This document shows, in pieces, positions 30,901-41,342 of a DNA stretch of 64,000 bases (positions are counted from its first letter, which is position 1; each line of letters starts with the position of its first letter). Source of the stretch: Anaplasma phagocytophilum str. Webster. GTDB lineage: Bacteria > Pseudomonadota > Alphaproteobacteria > Rickettsiales > Anaplasmataceae. A program made the position numbers and the translations under genes. The notes beneath the pieces were generated by a model. That model ran no database searches, was not told where the DNA came from, and worked only from the letters and a program-made list of their open reading frames with translations. The stretch spans positions 992,001 through 1,056,000 of the forward strand of contig NZ_LANS01000001.1 of the NCBI RefSeq assembly GCF_000964685.1, given 5' to 3'.

Positions 30901-31449
30901 TCAGAATGGCATGAGTAGAAGAAACAGCCCCCTTATTTCTATAACCTCACCCCCTTCAATAGTTCTAGCTAGTAACCCGGCTACTATGGTTTTTTCGTCA
31001 TGGGTGAGGTTCTTAGTTAGGTCTCCCGCTACTTTAGCCGCGTTACTCTCACCTTTATCCGTCGCACCCTGTGTAATAGGCCAATGCTTATAATTATCAA
31101 CTTCCAACACATACTGACGAAACTCTTTCAAAGCCCCATTCAGCGACTCACTCTTAGCGCCACTAGCGTTCCCTACACCACAGGTATTAACCCCTGAATG
31201 TCCCGCTTCTCCATATTTAGCACTGCTGGGCAATTTACAAACCTTCTTCCCAATATCGGAATTAGAAATCTCCACGGCCTTAGCAAACTGAACGATGTCT
31301 TTACCGGAGGTTTTGGCAAGAGCAGCAGTAAGCTTATCAGTCTGTCCAGTAACAACATCATAAGCTAACTCCTTAGCTAGTAGATATACTGTATCAGCTT
31401 CATCTTCCTTACTACCACTATCTCTAATACCCTTGGTCTTGTTTTGCAT
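30901..31449 (-). pseudogene. p44: Silent p44/msp2 hypervariable cassette 1
   Basis: This open frame carries the p44 hypervariable region with its conserved borders: KELAYDVVTGQTDKL, SGKDIVQFAKAVEIS, then a variable part with two Cys (KVC, NTCGVG) and HWP, then DEKTIVAGLLARTIEGGEV. After EIR it departs from p44 and stops. It lacks the p44 signal peptide and most of the N-terminal and C-terminal conserved beta-barrel. Such cassettes serve as donors for gene conversion into the single p44 expression site, changing the major surface porin. It is not expected to be translated itself. Confidence 0.93.
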
Positions 31450-31774
31450 AATAAGAGTTACTGTGCATACGCTTATTTATACCTAGCAATTCACAGATAA
31501 TGGGTACACTTACCAGTGTTGTCTCAGGGAACTAAAAGACAGCTTGAGTTTGTTATGCGTTCAACAGCATCCGCATCAGACACAGATTAGCTTCTTCTAG
31601 AAGCAGATTTAACATTTGTAAAGTTTCTTCAGAGATTCCTAGATAACAAGGAATTTCATGCTAGGTAGGAGTATAAAACCACTGTACGGACCTGCTAAGT
31701 ATGGAGAATTGCTGATCATAGTTTGTTTCGTGAGTGATAAAGCACTAATTTCGCCTAGTGCTTAACTAGGGTAT
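31450..31774. other. Cassette 1 5' flank, partly duplicated beside cassette 2
   Basis: The first about 90 bases upstream of cassette 1 (31450-31540) match the flank of cassette 2 (about 32600-32690) at moderate identity, so the repeated unit extends beyond the coding part. The remaining 230 bases show nothing recognisable. Confidence 0.55.
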
Positions 31775-31896
31775 TCAGGTCAAGGACGGATTGTGTAACG
31801 CCGCGCCATCAACAACCCCCACGAAGTTACCCCCTAAACCAACGCAAGCATAAGGAACAACACCTAGACTTTTTCCTAATTTCTTAGTCTCGTTCT
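31775..31896 (-). pseudogene. p44: p44/msp2 3' conserved-region fragment
   Basis: On the minus strand this reads GKSLGVVPYACVG then LGGNFVGVVDG, the conserved p44 segment that follows the hypervariable region, before a stop. It lies just downstream of cassette 2. About 100 bases of unrelated or scrambled sequence separate it from the cassette's EIRAVSST end. It is a leftover of the 3' homology arm. Confidence 0.85.
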
Positions 31897-31936
31897 AATA
31901 ATAATGACTTCTGAGGCTTCCGGTATACTTAGAGAT

Positions 31937-32767
31937 CTATATGTAATGCACATACTGATACTTTACAGAGTATTCGAAAGTAACTTCCGAACTCTGAATG
32001 GTAAGGCTCTCTCTGAAGGTAGAAGAAACTGCCCTAATCTCAACAACCTCACCGCCTTCAATAGTTTTAGCTAGTAACCCTGCTACTATGGTTTTTTCGT
32101 CACTATTAAGAGCTACTAGGTCTTTGGCTACCGCTTGCGCGTTGTCGTTAGGTTTAGAAGCAGGTTTAACACTTTCAGTCCCTTTAGAAGTAGGCCAATT
32201 CCCATTACCATCTTCTTTTAGAGTTTCTCTAATAAAATCTCTCAACTCTTGCGAACTACTATGCCCTGTGCTTGCCACGCCTTCTCCACCACATACCGAT
32301 ACTGTGTGACTAGTGGTACTCCCCTGTGTTGTAGTACCATACTTTGCGAAAGTGCTCCCACTACTCGCATTGTCTTGCCTCTTCGTCACACAAACCTTCT
32401 TATCAATATTAGGGGCAGAAATCTCCACCGCCTTAGCAAACTGAACGATATCTTTACCAGAGGTTTTGGCAAGAGCAGCGGTAAGCTTATCAGTCTGTCC
32501 AGTAACAACATCATAAGCTAACTCCTTAGCTAGTAGATATACTGTATCAGCTTCATCTTCCTTACTACCACTATCTCTAATACCCTTGGTCTTGTTTTGC
32601 ATAATAAGAGTGATTGCAGAGGCTCTTGGTATACCCAGCGATCCACAGGTCACTGGCATACTCGCCAACGTCTCGGGAAATAGAAGATATGCAGCGTAGT
32701 AAATAAAGTTCAGGTGAGTACTTAGTGTTGTTTCTGGGAGTAATGCTGGAAGTAAGGATAGAGGCAC
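31937..32767 (-). pseudogene. p44: Silent p44/msp2 hypervariable cassette 2
   Basis: The p44 part runs from about MQNKTKGIRDSG (near 32600) to EIRAVSST (near 32005). It has KELAYDVVTGQ, FAKAVEIS, variable sequence with Cys in KVCVTK and SVCGGEG, NWPTSKG, and LAKTIEGGEVVEIR. Its first about 130 bases are almost identical to cassette 1. The upstream 55 codons of the frame and the last about 25 are not p44. It shares orientation with cassette 1; gyrA starts divergently 194 bases away. Function as a recombination donor follows from what is known of the family. Confidence 0.93.
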
Positions 32768-32961
32768 TATATTGAGAACTCAGCTTAATTGCAGTGCATG
32801 GGGCTCTAAAAAGTGTTAGTTGAAAGTACTAGTTGTTGTATAGCTTCTAGATCTGGACGATCCTATGTATTATACGAAATACGGCAAATAATTGCCTTGA
32901 CCTGCGCTGTTTGGGGAACTAAGATCAGTGGTTCTACAGGTGTGGTTTTCTCAAGATTAAG

Positions 32962-35682
32962 ATGAGCGATGGTGTCTTACCAGTTTCCATAGAGAAGGAG
33001 TTAGAAGACTCTTATCTATCTTATGCCATGAGTGTAATAGTCAGTCGGGCGATTCCTGATGTTCGTGACGGGCTAAAGCCTGTGCATCGGCGTATTCTGT
33101 ACTCCATGTACAAGTCTGGGTACGACCACGATAAGCCGTACAAGAAGGCGGCCCGTGTAGTTGGTGATGTAATGGGTAGATATCACCCGCATGCTGATAC
33201 TGCTATTTATGATGCTTTAGTGAGGATGGCTCAGGACTTTTCTCTGCTTGTGCCGCTCATAGATAGTCAGGGAAACTTCGGTTCCGTAGATGGGGATCCT
33301 CCGGCATCTATGAGGTATACTGAGGCAAGGTTGGCGCAAGCTGCACACTTTTTGTTGAATGACATTGATGAAGATACAGTAGATTTTCGTCCGAATTATG
33401 ATGAAAACGAGCAAGAGCCAGTTGTTCTTCCAGCTGAGTTCCCTAATGTTTTGGTCAATGGAGCGGGGGGTGTTGCGGTTGGGATGTCTACAAATATCCC
33501 GTCTCATAATCTAGGAGAGATTATAGATGCATCCGTAATGTATATAGACAACCCTGAAGTAACCCTTGAAGAGTTGATGACGGTTATTCCGGGGCCAGAC
33601 TTTCCTACTGGTGGCGTGATAATGGGCGATGCGGGTATAAAGTCCGCTTTTGCTACGGGTAGAGGAACGATAATAATCCAGGGTAAGACTCATATAGAGG
33701 AGTTGCCATCAGGTAGGCAGGCAATAATCATCGATGAGATACCTTATCAGACTAATAAGGCGAAGTTAGTAGAGCGTATACATGAGCTCGTAAAAGAAAA
33801 GAAAATTGAGGGTGTTTCAGATTTACGAGATGAGTCAAATAAGTCTGGTATCAGGGTAGCGATAGAGTTAAAGAAGCAAATAAATTCTCAGGTGGTGTTG
33901 AATCAGTTGCTTGGTCTGACGCCGCTTAGGACAAGCTTTAGTATAAACACGTTGGTTCTGGATAACAGTAGGCCGCGTGTGATGTCGTTGATAGAGATTA
34001 TCGAGACGTTTGTTGCTTTCCGAAAAGAAGTTTTGGTGCGTAGAACAAGGTATCGCCTGAAGAAGGTGAGGGAGCGGGCGCACCTATTTATAGGAATGTA
34101 CATTGCAGTTTTAAACATAGATGAGATTGTAGCGATCATTAGAGCATCTAAAGATGCGGCTGAAGCTGCTGCTGCGCTTAGGGAGCGTACATGGAGTCCT
34201 TCAGAGGAAGTGAGGGGAATGATCGAGTTGGTATCTGATAGTACCGGGGTTATAGAGGGTGGTAGATATAGGTTAACTGCGCCGCAGATTAAAGCAATTC
34301 TAGAAATGCGCTTACAAAGGCTTACGGGTTTAGAGAAGGGTAAGTTAGAAGTAGAATTGCAGTCTATGGTGGCGCTAATCACGGAATATACCAAGATTCT
34401 GAGCACCGATTCTTTGCTAATGTGTATGGTGCGAGAAGGTCTTCTTGATGTAAAGAGGAGGGTGGCTACGCCTAGAAGAACCACGATAGAGGAGTCGAAG
34501 GGAGATATTGATGCAGAGAGCCTTATTCCTAGAGAGGAGATGGTTGTTACTGTCACTATGAACGGCTTTGTGAAGCGGGTGAAGTTGTCTAATTATAGGG
34601 CGCAGAAACGTGGTGGAAAGGGTCGTGTTGCGCAGGGAATCAAGGAAGAAGACGTTACTACTAAGCTCTTTGTAGTAGACACTCATACCAGTGTGCTTTT
34701 CTTCTCTAATGTAGGAAAGGTTTACAAGTTAAAAGTTTATAAGTTGCCTTTGGGAGAACCTGCATCTCGTGGAAGGTCGCTGGTGAATATTTTTCCGCTT
34801 GCTGAGGGTGAGACCATTACTAGTGTCATGCCGCTTCCTGATGTTGGAGTGGATGGTGGTGTTGAGAGTATGGATGTGGTGTTTGCCACTTCTTCGGGGA
34901 ATATCAGGCGTAATGCGCTTGCTGATTTCCAATATGTGCCTTCTAACGGAAAAATTGCGATGGTGTTGACCCCTGGTGATCAGCTCATATCGGCGAATGT
35001 ATGTGTTAGTACGGATCATGTTTTACTATCTAGTAGGATGGGTAAGAGTATTCGGTTTTCCGTAGGTAACGTTCGTCAATTTAAGGGTAGGATGTCAGAT
35101 GGTGTAAGAGCTATTAAGCTTGCTGAGGGTGATCAGGTCATCTCTATGTCTGTGTTACATGGCTCTGAGGCTAGTTCTGAGGTCAGGGAGGCGTATCTGA
35201 AGATTCCTGTAGATTCTAGAATAAAGGCGGCTGAATCTGATGGTGAGTCAATCGGCAAAAGAGTTTCTGGTATGCTGGAAGGTCTTCAGTTATCGGAAGA
35301 AACCTTTGTGGATATGGTGAAGAAGGAGCAGTTTATACTAACTGTTACTGAAAACGGGTTTGGAAAGCGTACTTCTGCTTATGAGTATCGTACGACGGCT
35401 AGAGGGGGTGTGGGAGTATTGAATATACTTACTACAGCGCGGAATGGTAAGGTCGTGGCTAGTTTTTCTGTTGCGCATACTGATCAGGTAATGTTGATTA
35501 CAGATAAGGGTAAGCTAATCCGTATTTCTGTGTCGGATATAAGGATAATCGGCAGGAGTACACAGGGTGTCACGTTGTTCAAGACAGAAAAGGGGGAAAA
35601 GGTAGTTTCCGTGGCTCTGGTGATTGATAGTGGTGATAACTGTGACGATGATGAGGGCATCGGAGGAGAGGTTTCAGCCTAA
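32962..35682 (+). CDS. gyrA: DNA gyrase subunit A
   Basis: A 906-aa type II topoisomerase subunit that cuts and rejoins DNA in complex with GyrB. SYAMSVIVSRAIPD opens the breakage-reunion domain. The active-site tyrosine is Tyr119 in SMRYTEARL. The quinolone-determining region reads GRYHPHADTAIYD: Ala78 and Thr80 stand where E. coli has Gly81 and Ser83. The C-terminal wrapping domain has the GyrA box QKRGGKGRVAQG near residue 553. ATG 32962 has no strong ribosome site. The protein ends in an acidic stretch DDDEGIGGE. It is next to the p44 cassettes but unrelated to them. Confidence 0.97.
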   Translation: MSDGVLPVSIEKELEDSYLSYAMSVIVSRAIPDVRDGLKPVHRRILYSMYKSGYDHDKPYKKAARVVGDVMGRYHPHADTAIYDALVRMAQDFSLLVPLIDSQGNFGSVDGDPPASMRYTEARLAQAAHFLLNDIDEDTVDFRPNYDENEQEPVVLPAEFPNVLVNGAGGVAVGMSTNIPSHNLGEIIDASVMYIDNPEVTLEELMTVIPGPDFPTGGVIMGDAGIKSAFATGRGTIIIQGKTHIEELPSGRQAIIIDEIPYQTNKAKLVERIHELVKEKKIEGVSDLRDESNKSGIRVAIELKKQINSQVVLNQLLGLTPLRTSFSINTLVLDNSRPRVMSLIEIIETFVAFRKEVLVRRTRYRLKKVRERAHLFIGMYIAVLNIDEIVAIIRASKDAAEAAAALRERTWSPSEEVRGMIELVSDSTGVIEGGRYRLTAPQIKAILEMRLQRLTGLEKGKLEVELQSMVALITEYTKILSTDSLLMCMVREGLLDVKRRVATPRRTTIEESKGDIDAESLIPREEMVVTVTMNGFVKRVKLSNYRAQKRGGKGRVAQGIKEEDVTTKLFVVDTHTSVLFFSNVGKVYKLKVYKLPLGEPASRGRSLVNIFPLAEGETITSVMPLPDVGVDGGVESMDVVFATSSGNIRRNALADFQYVPSNGKIAMVLTPGDQLISANVCVSTDHVLLSSRMGKSIRFSVGNVRQFKGRMSDGVRAIKLAEGDQVISMSVLHGSEASSEVREAYLKIPVDSRIKAAESDGESIGKRVSGMLEGLQLSEETFVDMVKKEQFILTVTENGFGKRTSAYEYRTTARGGVGVLNILTTARNGKVVASFSVAHTDQVMLITDKGKLIRISVSDIRIIGRSTQGVTLFKTEKGEKVVSVALVIDSGDNCDDDEGIGGEVSA

Positions 35683-36564
35683 ATCTTCTTTAGTGCCGGT
35701 ATACTCTAACTTCTGTGAGGTATCTGAGACCTATCCCTTGCGCTGTGATCAATTGTTTGCAGTTGTTTATGGGGTGCTTCTAAGGTCAGAGGTATTTCTT
35801 CGGAATCTTTGATGTAAGGTGGCTTGTATATTCTGCGAGAATAGGGGTCTTATATATCTCTTTAACCTTCTTGAGCGTTTATCTTGGGTGATACTGATGG
35901 TGCCGTGTATCGCAATGGTTATACACATGTGTAGTAGCTAGGTTACTATGCCAGAGAGGGTTGTGAGGTGCACGCTTTTGACCGTATACGCAGGATGCGT
36001 ATTATTTTATTATGCATGATAGGGTAATGGTTGAAGTGAGTTCTGACGGCGTCGACAAGTACGGGCAAATTAGAGTGTTTTTACATATACTGAGTTTTAA
36101 TTGGTGCTCTGTGGGAGCGAAGTATTTCGACAAGCATAAGTCCTAAGATCCAGGTGAATCGAGTGTAGTTTCGGTTTCGGAAGATATAGGTGTTCTGGGT
36201 ATGATGACACTTACAGAGAGCTTGGAAATAACAATATATTTAAACAAAAACCCATGTAGATAGAACTTTTTCCCTCTTCAGGTACATGCTCTATATCATG
36301 TAGGATTGGACTCAGCTGCCGTATGCAGGTAAGTTCCCCGGAAGTTACCTATCTACATATATATAAGAGCGCCATAATCGATATGGAACTCGTTCCGCTA
36401 ACTTTAAGCTTTCAGGAAATATGTAGTGCCCATCAGTAATACCCTATACTAGCGTTCACTTGCATGGTGTGTCAGCGTGGTCTCTACACAGGCCTTATGT
36501 GTATTATAGCTGGTCAAATGGTTTATATTGGGTGATAATCAAATTTGTTTCCTGCTAAAAGTAT
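35683..36564. other. Gene-free stretch between gyrA and nth
   Basis: About 880 bases. A 39-codon open frame at 36027-36146 (MVEVSSDGVDK start) is the most coding-like item, but its ribosome site is poor. A 10-bp inverted repeat (ATGTAGATAG near 36254 with CTATCTACAT near 36348) is present. Nothing else recognised. Confidence 0.45.
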
Positions 36565-37194
36565 ATGCAGAAAGCTGATATAATTTTCAGTCGTTTCTTC
36601 AGCGATAATCCTCATCCGCGTATAGAGTTGCAATATCGTAATGAGTTTACGTTGTTGGTTGCGATCGTGTTATCTGCGCGTACTACGGATGTTAGCGTAA
36701 ATAAGATCACGGCCAAGTTATTTGATGTTGCTAATTCTGCGAAGAAAATGCTTGCTCTGGGGGAAAGTGGGCTAAAGCGCTATATAAACAGTATAGGTTT
36801 ATATAACTCTAAGGCTAAGAATATAATTCAGTTAAGTGAGATAATTGAGAATACCTATGGTGGTACGATCCCTAGAGATTTTGATGCATTGACGGCTCTT
36901 CCAGGTGTAGGGCGGAAGAGTGCAAATGTGTTTTTAAATTCATGTTTGGGCGTACCTACTATTGCGGTTGATACTCATGTATTCAGGGTGAGCAATAGGA
37001 TAGGATTGGTACAAGAGAGCAGTGTTTTGGGTGTTGAGAAATCGCTTGAAAAAGTTGTGCCGGAGAAGTGGAAGTTATATGCGCATCACTGGTTAGTTCT
37101 ACATGGACGGTATGTGTGTAAAGCGCGTACTCCTTTATGTGGCAAGTGCATAGTTAGTGATTTGTGTGCTAGCAAGAGTGTGTTGTTGCGATAG
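36565..37194 (+). CDS. nth: Endonuclease III
   Basis: A 209-aa DNA glycosylase/AP lyase that removes oxidised pyrimidines. The helix-hairpin-helix LPGVGRKSANV carries the catalytic lysine, and AVDTHVFRVSNR the catalytic aspartate. The iron-sulfur cluster motif is intact: C-x6-C-x2-C-x5-C in CKARTPLCGKCIVSDLC at the C-terminus. Length is typical. Start ATG 36565 lacks a clear ribosome site. Confidence 0.96.
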   Translation: MQKADIIFSRFFSDNPHPRIELQYRNEFTLLVAIVLSARTTDVSVNKITAKLFDVANSAKKMLALGESGLKRYINSIGLYNSKAKNIIQLSEIIENTYGGTIPRDFDALTALPGVGRKSANVFLNSCLGVPTIAVDTHVFRVSNRIGLVQESSVLGVEKSLEKVVPEKWKLYAHHWLVLHGRYVCKARTPLCGKCIVSDLCASKSVLLR

Positions 37195-37225
37195 AGTGTG
37201 AAATCTGCTCCTAGTAGTGTGAGAA

Positions 37226-37480
37226 GTGGGGAGCGTGAATACGTGGAGTATTGACTATTACATGTCTATGGTGCTCTGTAATATGCACATAGGGGCCGGC
37301 ATATGGGGTTTCAGATGCTATGGTGGCAACATCCTATGGGCGTTGAGAATTGGCTACATAGATTGGAGCACATGCATTTGGACATGTCTTGTATTGGGTA
37401 TTGCAAGATTGGTTATCTTTATTGCGGATGTAATTGATTTACCTGCTGAAATTAAAGGGCTTTCTTTTCGTAAATTTTGA
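37226..37480 (+). CDS. Small membrane protein, weakly TM2-domain-like
   Basis: An 84-codon frame from GTG 37226, or 72 codons from ATG 37262. It has two hydrophobic segments. The pattern G-x-G-I-W-G-F-R-C-Y-G-G followed by LGIARLVIFIADVIDL faintly recalls the TM2 domain (G-x-H-R-F-Y-x-G, then G-I-W-x-x-D). No firm ribosome site. It directly follows nth and is followed by a small hairpin, so it may be a real or a decaying gene. Confidence 0.35.
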   Translation: MGSVNTWSIDYYMSMVLCNMHIGAGIWGFRCYGGNILWALRIGYIDWSTCIWTCLVLGIARLVIFIADVIDLPAEIKGLSFRKF

Positions 37481-37503
37481 TTACGGAGGTCATTAATCCG
37501 TAA
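37481..37503. terminator. Small hairpin after the 84-codon frame
   Basis: TTACGGA pairs with TCCGTAA around a nine-base loop, immediately after the TGA at 37478. No T-run, so termination is uncertain. Confidence 0.35.
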
Positions 37504-37676
37504 CTTGCAGCATATTGACGCTGTGAGTGGTTTTTTACTAAAAAGCTTTGCAGTGATTGATAAAAAAGCAACGCTGTCTTCTCCTGAAGTGTCTCTAAAA
37601 CTTCCAAATTTGTAGTATGTTTTATAACTTATGCTATGTGTGAAGTGGGGCTTTAAGGTAATTCCGGAATTTTCGT

Positions 37677-37859
37677 TTATAAGATCGGGCTTTTGGGATT
37701 TGAAGTATGAGTACTATCTATTACTTGATCCGTAGCTAGAACAGAGACCCTAACTCTACCAGCACTATTCTCATCGAAGGTAGATGCTAAGACTATATTT
37801 GCCTATTCATCCTGATTAAGCGTAATGGAGTCTATTGTAAAAGACTGATGGTAAGTCAT
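37677..37859 (-). pseudogene. Unidentified gene relic with one internal stop
   Basis: A 60-codon frame from an ATG to a TAA, broken only by one TAG after codon 18. Around the stop it reads SITLNQDE, stop, ANIVLASTFDENSAGRV then RVSVLATDQV, which looks like beta-rich protein, not chance sequence. The family is unknown to me. A 10-bp perfect hairpin (37857-37879) overlaps its 5' end. Confidence 0.45.
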
Positions 37860-37879
37860 TGTGTTAGCGTAACACAATG
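37857..37879. other. 10-bp perfect hairpin
   Basis: CATTGTGTTA and TAACACAATG pair around a GCG loop. Role unknown; it has no T-run beyond two bases. Confidence 0.6.
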
Positions 37880-37982
37880 TAGATGCTATGTGTTTTTGTG
37901 GCAAAAGCTAGCTAAAGGAAACTAACAAGCAGCCATTAACAATGGCTGCTAGACTTTAGTAAGAAACCCCAGCAGTAGAGTA

Positions 37983-38480
37983 CTACTGTTTGACCCAGTC
38001 TCTATGAATGTCCTTTGGGGTAATCCTACTCAATGCAATACATGCAATCAACGCCCAGAACATCACACAAAAACCAGGTGCAACCTTCCAACCTGTAATT
38101 TGCATAAGCCATGTACAAAGCACAGGAGCCATACCTTCACCAAGAGCTGAAGATATGTTACGGGCTATTCCAAAGCCAGTATAACGCACTTTTGTGGGGA
38201 ATAGCTCAGACATCGCAGCACTGGATGGACCAAGTGTAGCGGCAAACGGAATCGCAAACAGAAAGTAACCCAACCCTACATACCAGAAACTTTCCTGACT
38301 CAATAGCCAGAACACAGGTATAGCAAGGAAGAAGAGCGCAATAGATGCGCCACCCATCACCTTCTTTCGACCAATCACGTCAGATAATGCACCGAACCCT
38401 ACAGTCATCACCCCACTGATCATCACGTTTACTATTTCTATAAATTCGCCAATTTGCGGATTTACTGCAGATGATAGAGA
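37983..38480 (-). pseudogene. C-terminal fragment of an MFS transporter (ProP-like)
   Basis: The open frame encodes about 165 residues of the second half of a major facilitator protein. SDVIGRKKVM is the MFS loop motif between helices, and ELFPTKVRYTGFGIARN is a late motif typical of metabolite/H+ symporters such as ProP. The frame begins abruptly (a TAG lies upstream near 38485) and the first six or seven helices are missing. An internal ATG at 38426 exists without ribosome site. It is a remnant of a proline/betaine-type transporter. Confidence 0.8.
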
Positions 38481-38733
38481 GATAAAATGAGAAAGCTATG
38501 TGCATATGCTTGGTTAGAGAGTTTTTGTTCAGTATTTTTCTGCGTTTCTATGTAGTGCGAAAGTATATCTTTTTGTTGACTGCTATACCGGTGGAAGATT
38601 TTTCTCGTAAGGGATTTTGTTAGCCTGTTTACGCGCTATTATAAGCTAAAAGATTGGATGGATTTCGAGTCTAAAGTTATTGACTGTGTGTACTCATACC
38701 CTTACATTATGGGCTAATTTGCGGGGGGCGAAT

Positions 38734-39342
38734 ATGTCCAGAGAGGAGATTGGTCAATTTTTTGTTCGTTTCAAAGGGGCAATAATGGGTGTGGTACTGT
38801 TGGCATTATGTGCCTCAGGTATTGCGTTCTTCCTTGATAGCAGAAGCGAGAAGCAACGCATCAAAGATGGAGATGCCATTTATGATGTTTTGCGTCGAAA
38901 TGATGGGTCTGTAGAGCAGAGGCTAGCCGAGGTTTCTAATACGTCTAAGGGTATAGTTGCGCGTTTGGCGAAGTTTAAGCTTGCGGCAGGACATGTGAGA
39001 AGCGGTAGTGTGGTATCTGCTAAGGAGTTGTACTACGATCTTGCTGCGGATACAGGGTTAACGCGGGAGTTACGGGAGCTAGCTGAGTATTTTGCAATTG
39101 TGCTTTCACTGGATGGAGAAGATATAGATGAGGCATTAGAAGAGAGGCTTGTGCGGCTTGCTTCGGGGAAGGATTCCATATACCGGTCGTCTGCGAAAGA
39201 AGCGCTTATTGTTTCCGAGCTTAGGAAGAATGACGTAGATGCTGCGGTATTGGTCATGAAAGAAGTTCTGGGTGATCCCGCTTTAAATATGGAGATAAGG
39301 AGAAACGTTGAGGGTCTATTGAGAGTATATGGCCATAAGTAA
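38734..39342 (+). CDS. Membrane-anchored TPR-like protein (DUF2659/YfgM-type)
   Basis: A 202-aa protein: short cytoplasmic start, one transmembrane anchor (VVLLALCASGIAFFL, about 18-35), then an all-helical soluble domain with repeated A-x-x-x-L patterns. This matches the Rickettsiales DUF2659 proteins and resembles YfgM, an ancillary translocon subunit, in layout. Start ATG 38734 follows GGGGGGCGAAT. A truncated copy lies at 19437-19760. htpG follows about 90 bases downstream on the same strand and may be cotranscribed. Confidence 0.75.
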   Translation: MSREEIGQFFVRFKGAIMGVVLLALCASGIAFFLDSRSEKQRIKDGDAIYDVLRRNDGSVEQRLAEVSNTSKGIVARLAKFKLAAGHVRSGSVVSAKELYYDLAADTGLTRELRELAEYFAIVLSLDGEDIDEALEERLVRLASGKDSIYRSSAKEALIVSELRKNDVDAAVLVMKEVLGDPALNMEIRRNVEGLLRVYGHK

Positions 39343-39428
39343 AGTTTTCATGCCTCTAATCCTTGAAACAAGGGTATTGAATGATTAGTTAGAGGTAAGA
39401 TTCGGTTTGTAGTGTCGTGGAGTTTGTT

Positions 39429-41342
39429 GTGGCGGATATTGAAGAGTTAAAATTTGATGCGGAAGTAGGGAAGGTATTGAGTCTTGTTGTACATTCTCTG
39501 TACACAAATAAAGATATATTTCTAAGGGAGTTGCTCTCTAATGCTTCAGACGCCTGTGATAAGTTACGGCATGAGTTTTTGTCTAATCACGACCTTATGG
39601 AGGAAGGTGAAGAGCTAAAGGTGGTGATTAGCGTAGACAAGGATAGTAAGCAGCTTTCCATTTGTGACAATGGAATAGGTATGAATCGTGATGAGCTCAT
39701 AGCAAATCTGGGTACTATTGCAAGTTCAGGTACGCAGCGGTTTTTGGAAGCTCTGGGTGGTGATAAGGCCAAGGGGTATGATCTCATCGGGAAGTTCGGT
39801 GTGGGTTTTTATTCCGTCTTTATGGTTGCTAGCGAGGTAGTGGTTGATACTTGCAGGGCAGGGGAAAGCGTTGGTTATAGGTGGAGATCTTCTGGTGATG
39901 GGGGATTTACTATAGAGAAGCTGGGTGAAGATGTTCCCAGAGGCACAAAGATAACTTTGACTCTTAAGGAAGACGAGTCAGGATTTTTGGATAAGTTCAG
40001 AATAGAGCATGTAGTTACTACATATTCTGATCATTTGGGTTATCCGGTATATTTTCTGGATGAGAAGGGTGAAGAGGAGAAGCTGAATAGTGGTATTGCT
40101 ATTTGGACTAAGCCTAAGGCTGAAGTTACTGCTGCTGAGCATTTGGAGTTTTTCCGCTCTGTTGCCCATATAGGCAGCGAACCATGGATGGTGATTCACA
40201 ATAAAAATGAGGGTGCTATTGAATATACTAACTTGCTGTATATTCCGTCGGTCAAGCCCTTTGATCTTTTTCACCCCGATAGAAGATGCTCTGTGAAGTT
40301 ATATGTGAATAGAGTATTCATTACTGAGGACAACGTGCAAATCATACCTCAATATCTGAGGTTTATAAGGGGTGTGATAGATTCTTCTGATTTGCCTTTG
40401 AATATCAGCAGGGAAACTTTACAAAATAATCGCATAGTAGAGAAAATTAAGACTTCCGTTACTAAGAAAGTCTTGTCTGCTTTGAAAGAAAAGGCGGAAA
40501 GTGATCATGAGAGCTATAGCAAATTCTGGGAGAATTTCGGTCCTGTTCTCAAGGAGGGTTTGTGTGAAGCTATGGACACGGAATCACGCGAAGGTGTGCT
40601 TTCGGTCTGTAAGTTCCATACTAGTGCTTGTGCTGCGGGGGAGCTTGTAAGTTTGGCTGACTATATTTCCAGAATGAAGCCAGGGCAGGAGAGTATTTTC
40701 TATCTTTCAGGTGATGACTTAGAATCTACTAAAAGGAGCCCTCAGATTGAAAAGCTCGTGAGTAGCGGAATAGAGGTTATCCTGCTTGTTGATCCTGTAG
40801 ATGATTTTTGGACTAGTGTTGTCTCCGAATATAAGGGGGTGCCGTTCAAGTCTGTTATGCGTGTTGGTGAGAAGGATCTTGAGAAGTGCATAGGTGCTAG
40901 TGACGACAGTGGTGATAAAACTAGTGAAGATAGTGGTGAATCTGCGTCAGATAAGGAGAGTATAGGTTCTTTTATCGAGTATTTGAAGAAGGTGCTCGAT
41001 GGGGTAGTGAGTGATGTACGCGTTTCTAAGAAGCTTACTACAAGTTTGGTTTGTCTCGCAGTGCCTGATAATTCAATGGACATTCGAATGGAGAGGTTCT
41101 TAAGGGAGCAGAAGCAGCTGAATTACAAGGGTAACAGGATTTTGGAGATTAATATTGATCATCCTATAGCTAAGAGTCTCCTGAAAGAACATGAAGCGCG
41201 TGGCGAAAGTGAGCTTCTGAATGGAATAGTGCATTTGTTATATGACGAAGCGTGTATAATTGAGGGTGAGGAGATAAGAAGTACCGTTGATTTTGCGAGT
41301 CGTATAAATGGGGTGCTTGCTAAAATATTTTCTAGCAAGTAG
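39429..41342 (+). CDS. htpG: Chaperone HtpG (Hsp90 family)
   Basis: A 637-aa ATP-dependent chaperone. N-terminal ATPase motifs in order: [44 protein letters not shown]. The middle domain has [11 protein letters not shown]-like [13 protein letters not shown] with the catalytic arginine. A Ser/Asp/Glu-rich linker lies near residues 485-510. I chose GTG 39429 because GGAG at 39419-39422 is six bases upstream; GTG 39417 would add four residues. The upstream TPR-like gene may share its transcript. Confidence 0.95.
   Translation: MADIEELKFDAEVGKVLSLVVHSLYTNKDIFLRELLSNASDACDKLRHEFLSNHDLMEEGEELKVVISVDKDSKQLSICDNGIGMNRDELIANLGTIASSGTQRFLEALGGDKAKGYDLIGKFGVGFYSVFMVASEVVVDTCRAGESVGYRWRSSGDGGFTIEKLGEDVPRGTKITLTLKEDESGFLDKFRIEHVVTTYSDHLGYPVYFLDEKGEEEKLNSGIAIWTKPKAEVTAAEHLEFFRSVAHIGSEPWMVIHNKNEGAIEYTNLLYIPSVKPFDLFHPDRRCSVKLYVNRVFITEDNVQIIPQYLRFIRGVIDSSDLPLNISRETLQNNRIVEKIKTSVTKKVLSALKEKAESDHESYSKFWENFGPVLKEGLCEAMDTESREGVLSVCKFHTSACAAGELVSLADYISRMKPGQESIFYLSGDDLESTKRSPQIEKLVSSGIEVILLVDPVDDFWTSVVSEYKGVPFKSVMRVGEKDLEKCIGASDDSGDKTSEDSGESASDKESIGSFIEYLKKVLDGVVSDVRVSKKLTTSLVCLAVPDNSMDIRMERFLREQKQLNYKGNRILEINIDHPIAKSLLKEHEARGESELLNGIVHLLYDEACIIEGEEIRSTVDFASRINGVLAKIFSSK

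Noticed and set aside
33903-34556. 217-codon frame opposite gyrA
   Set aside because: Antisense to conserved gyrA codons; no independent support.
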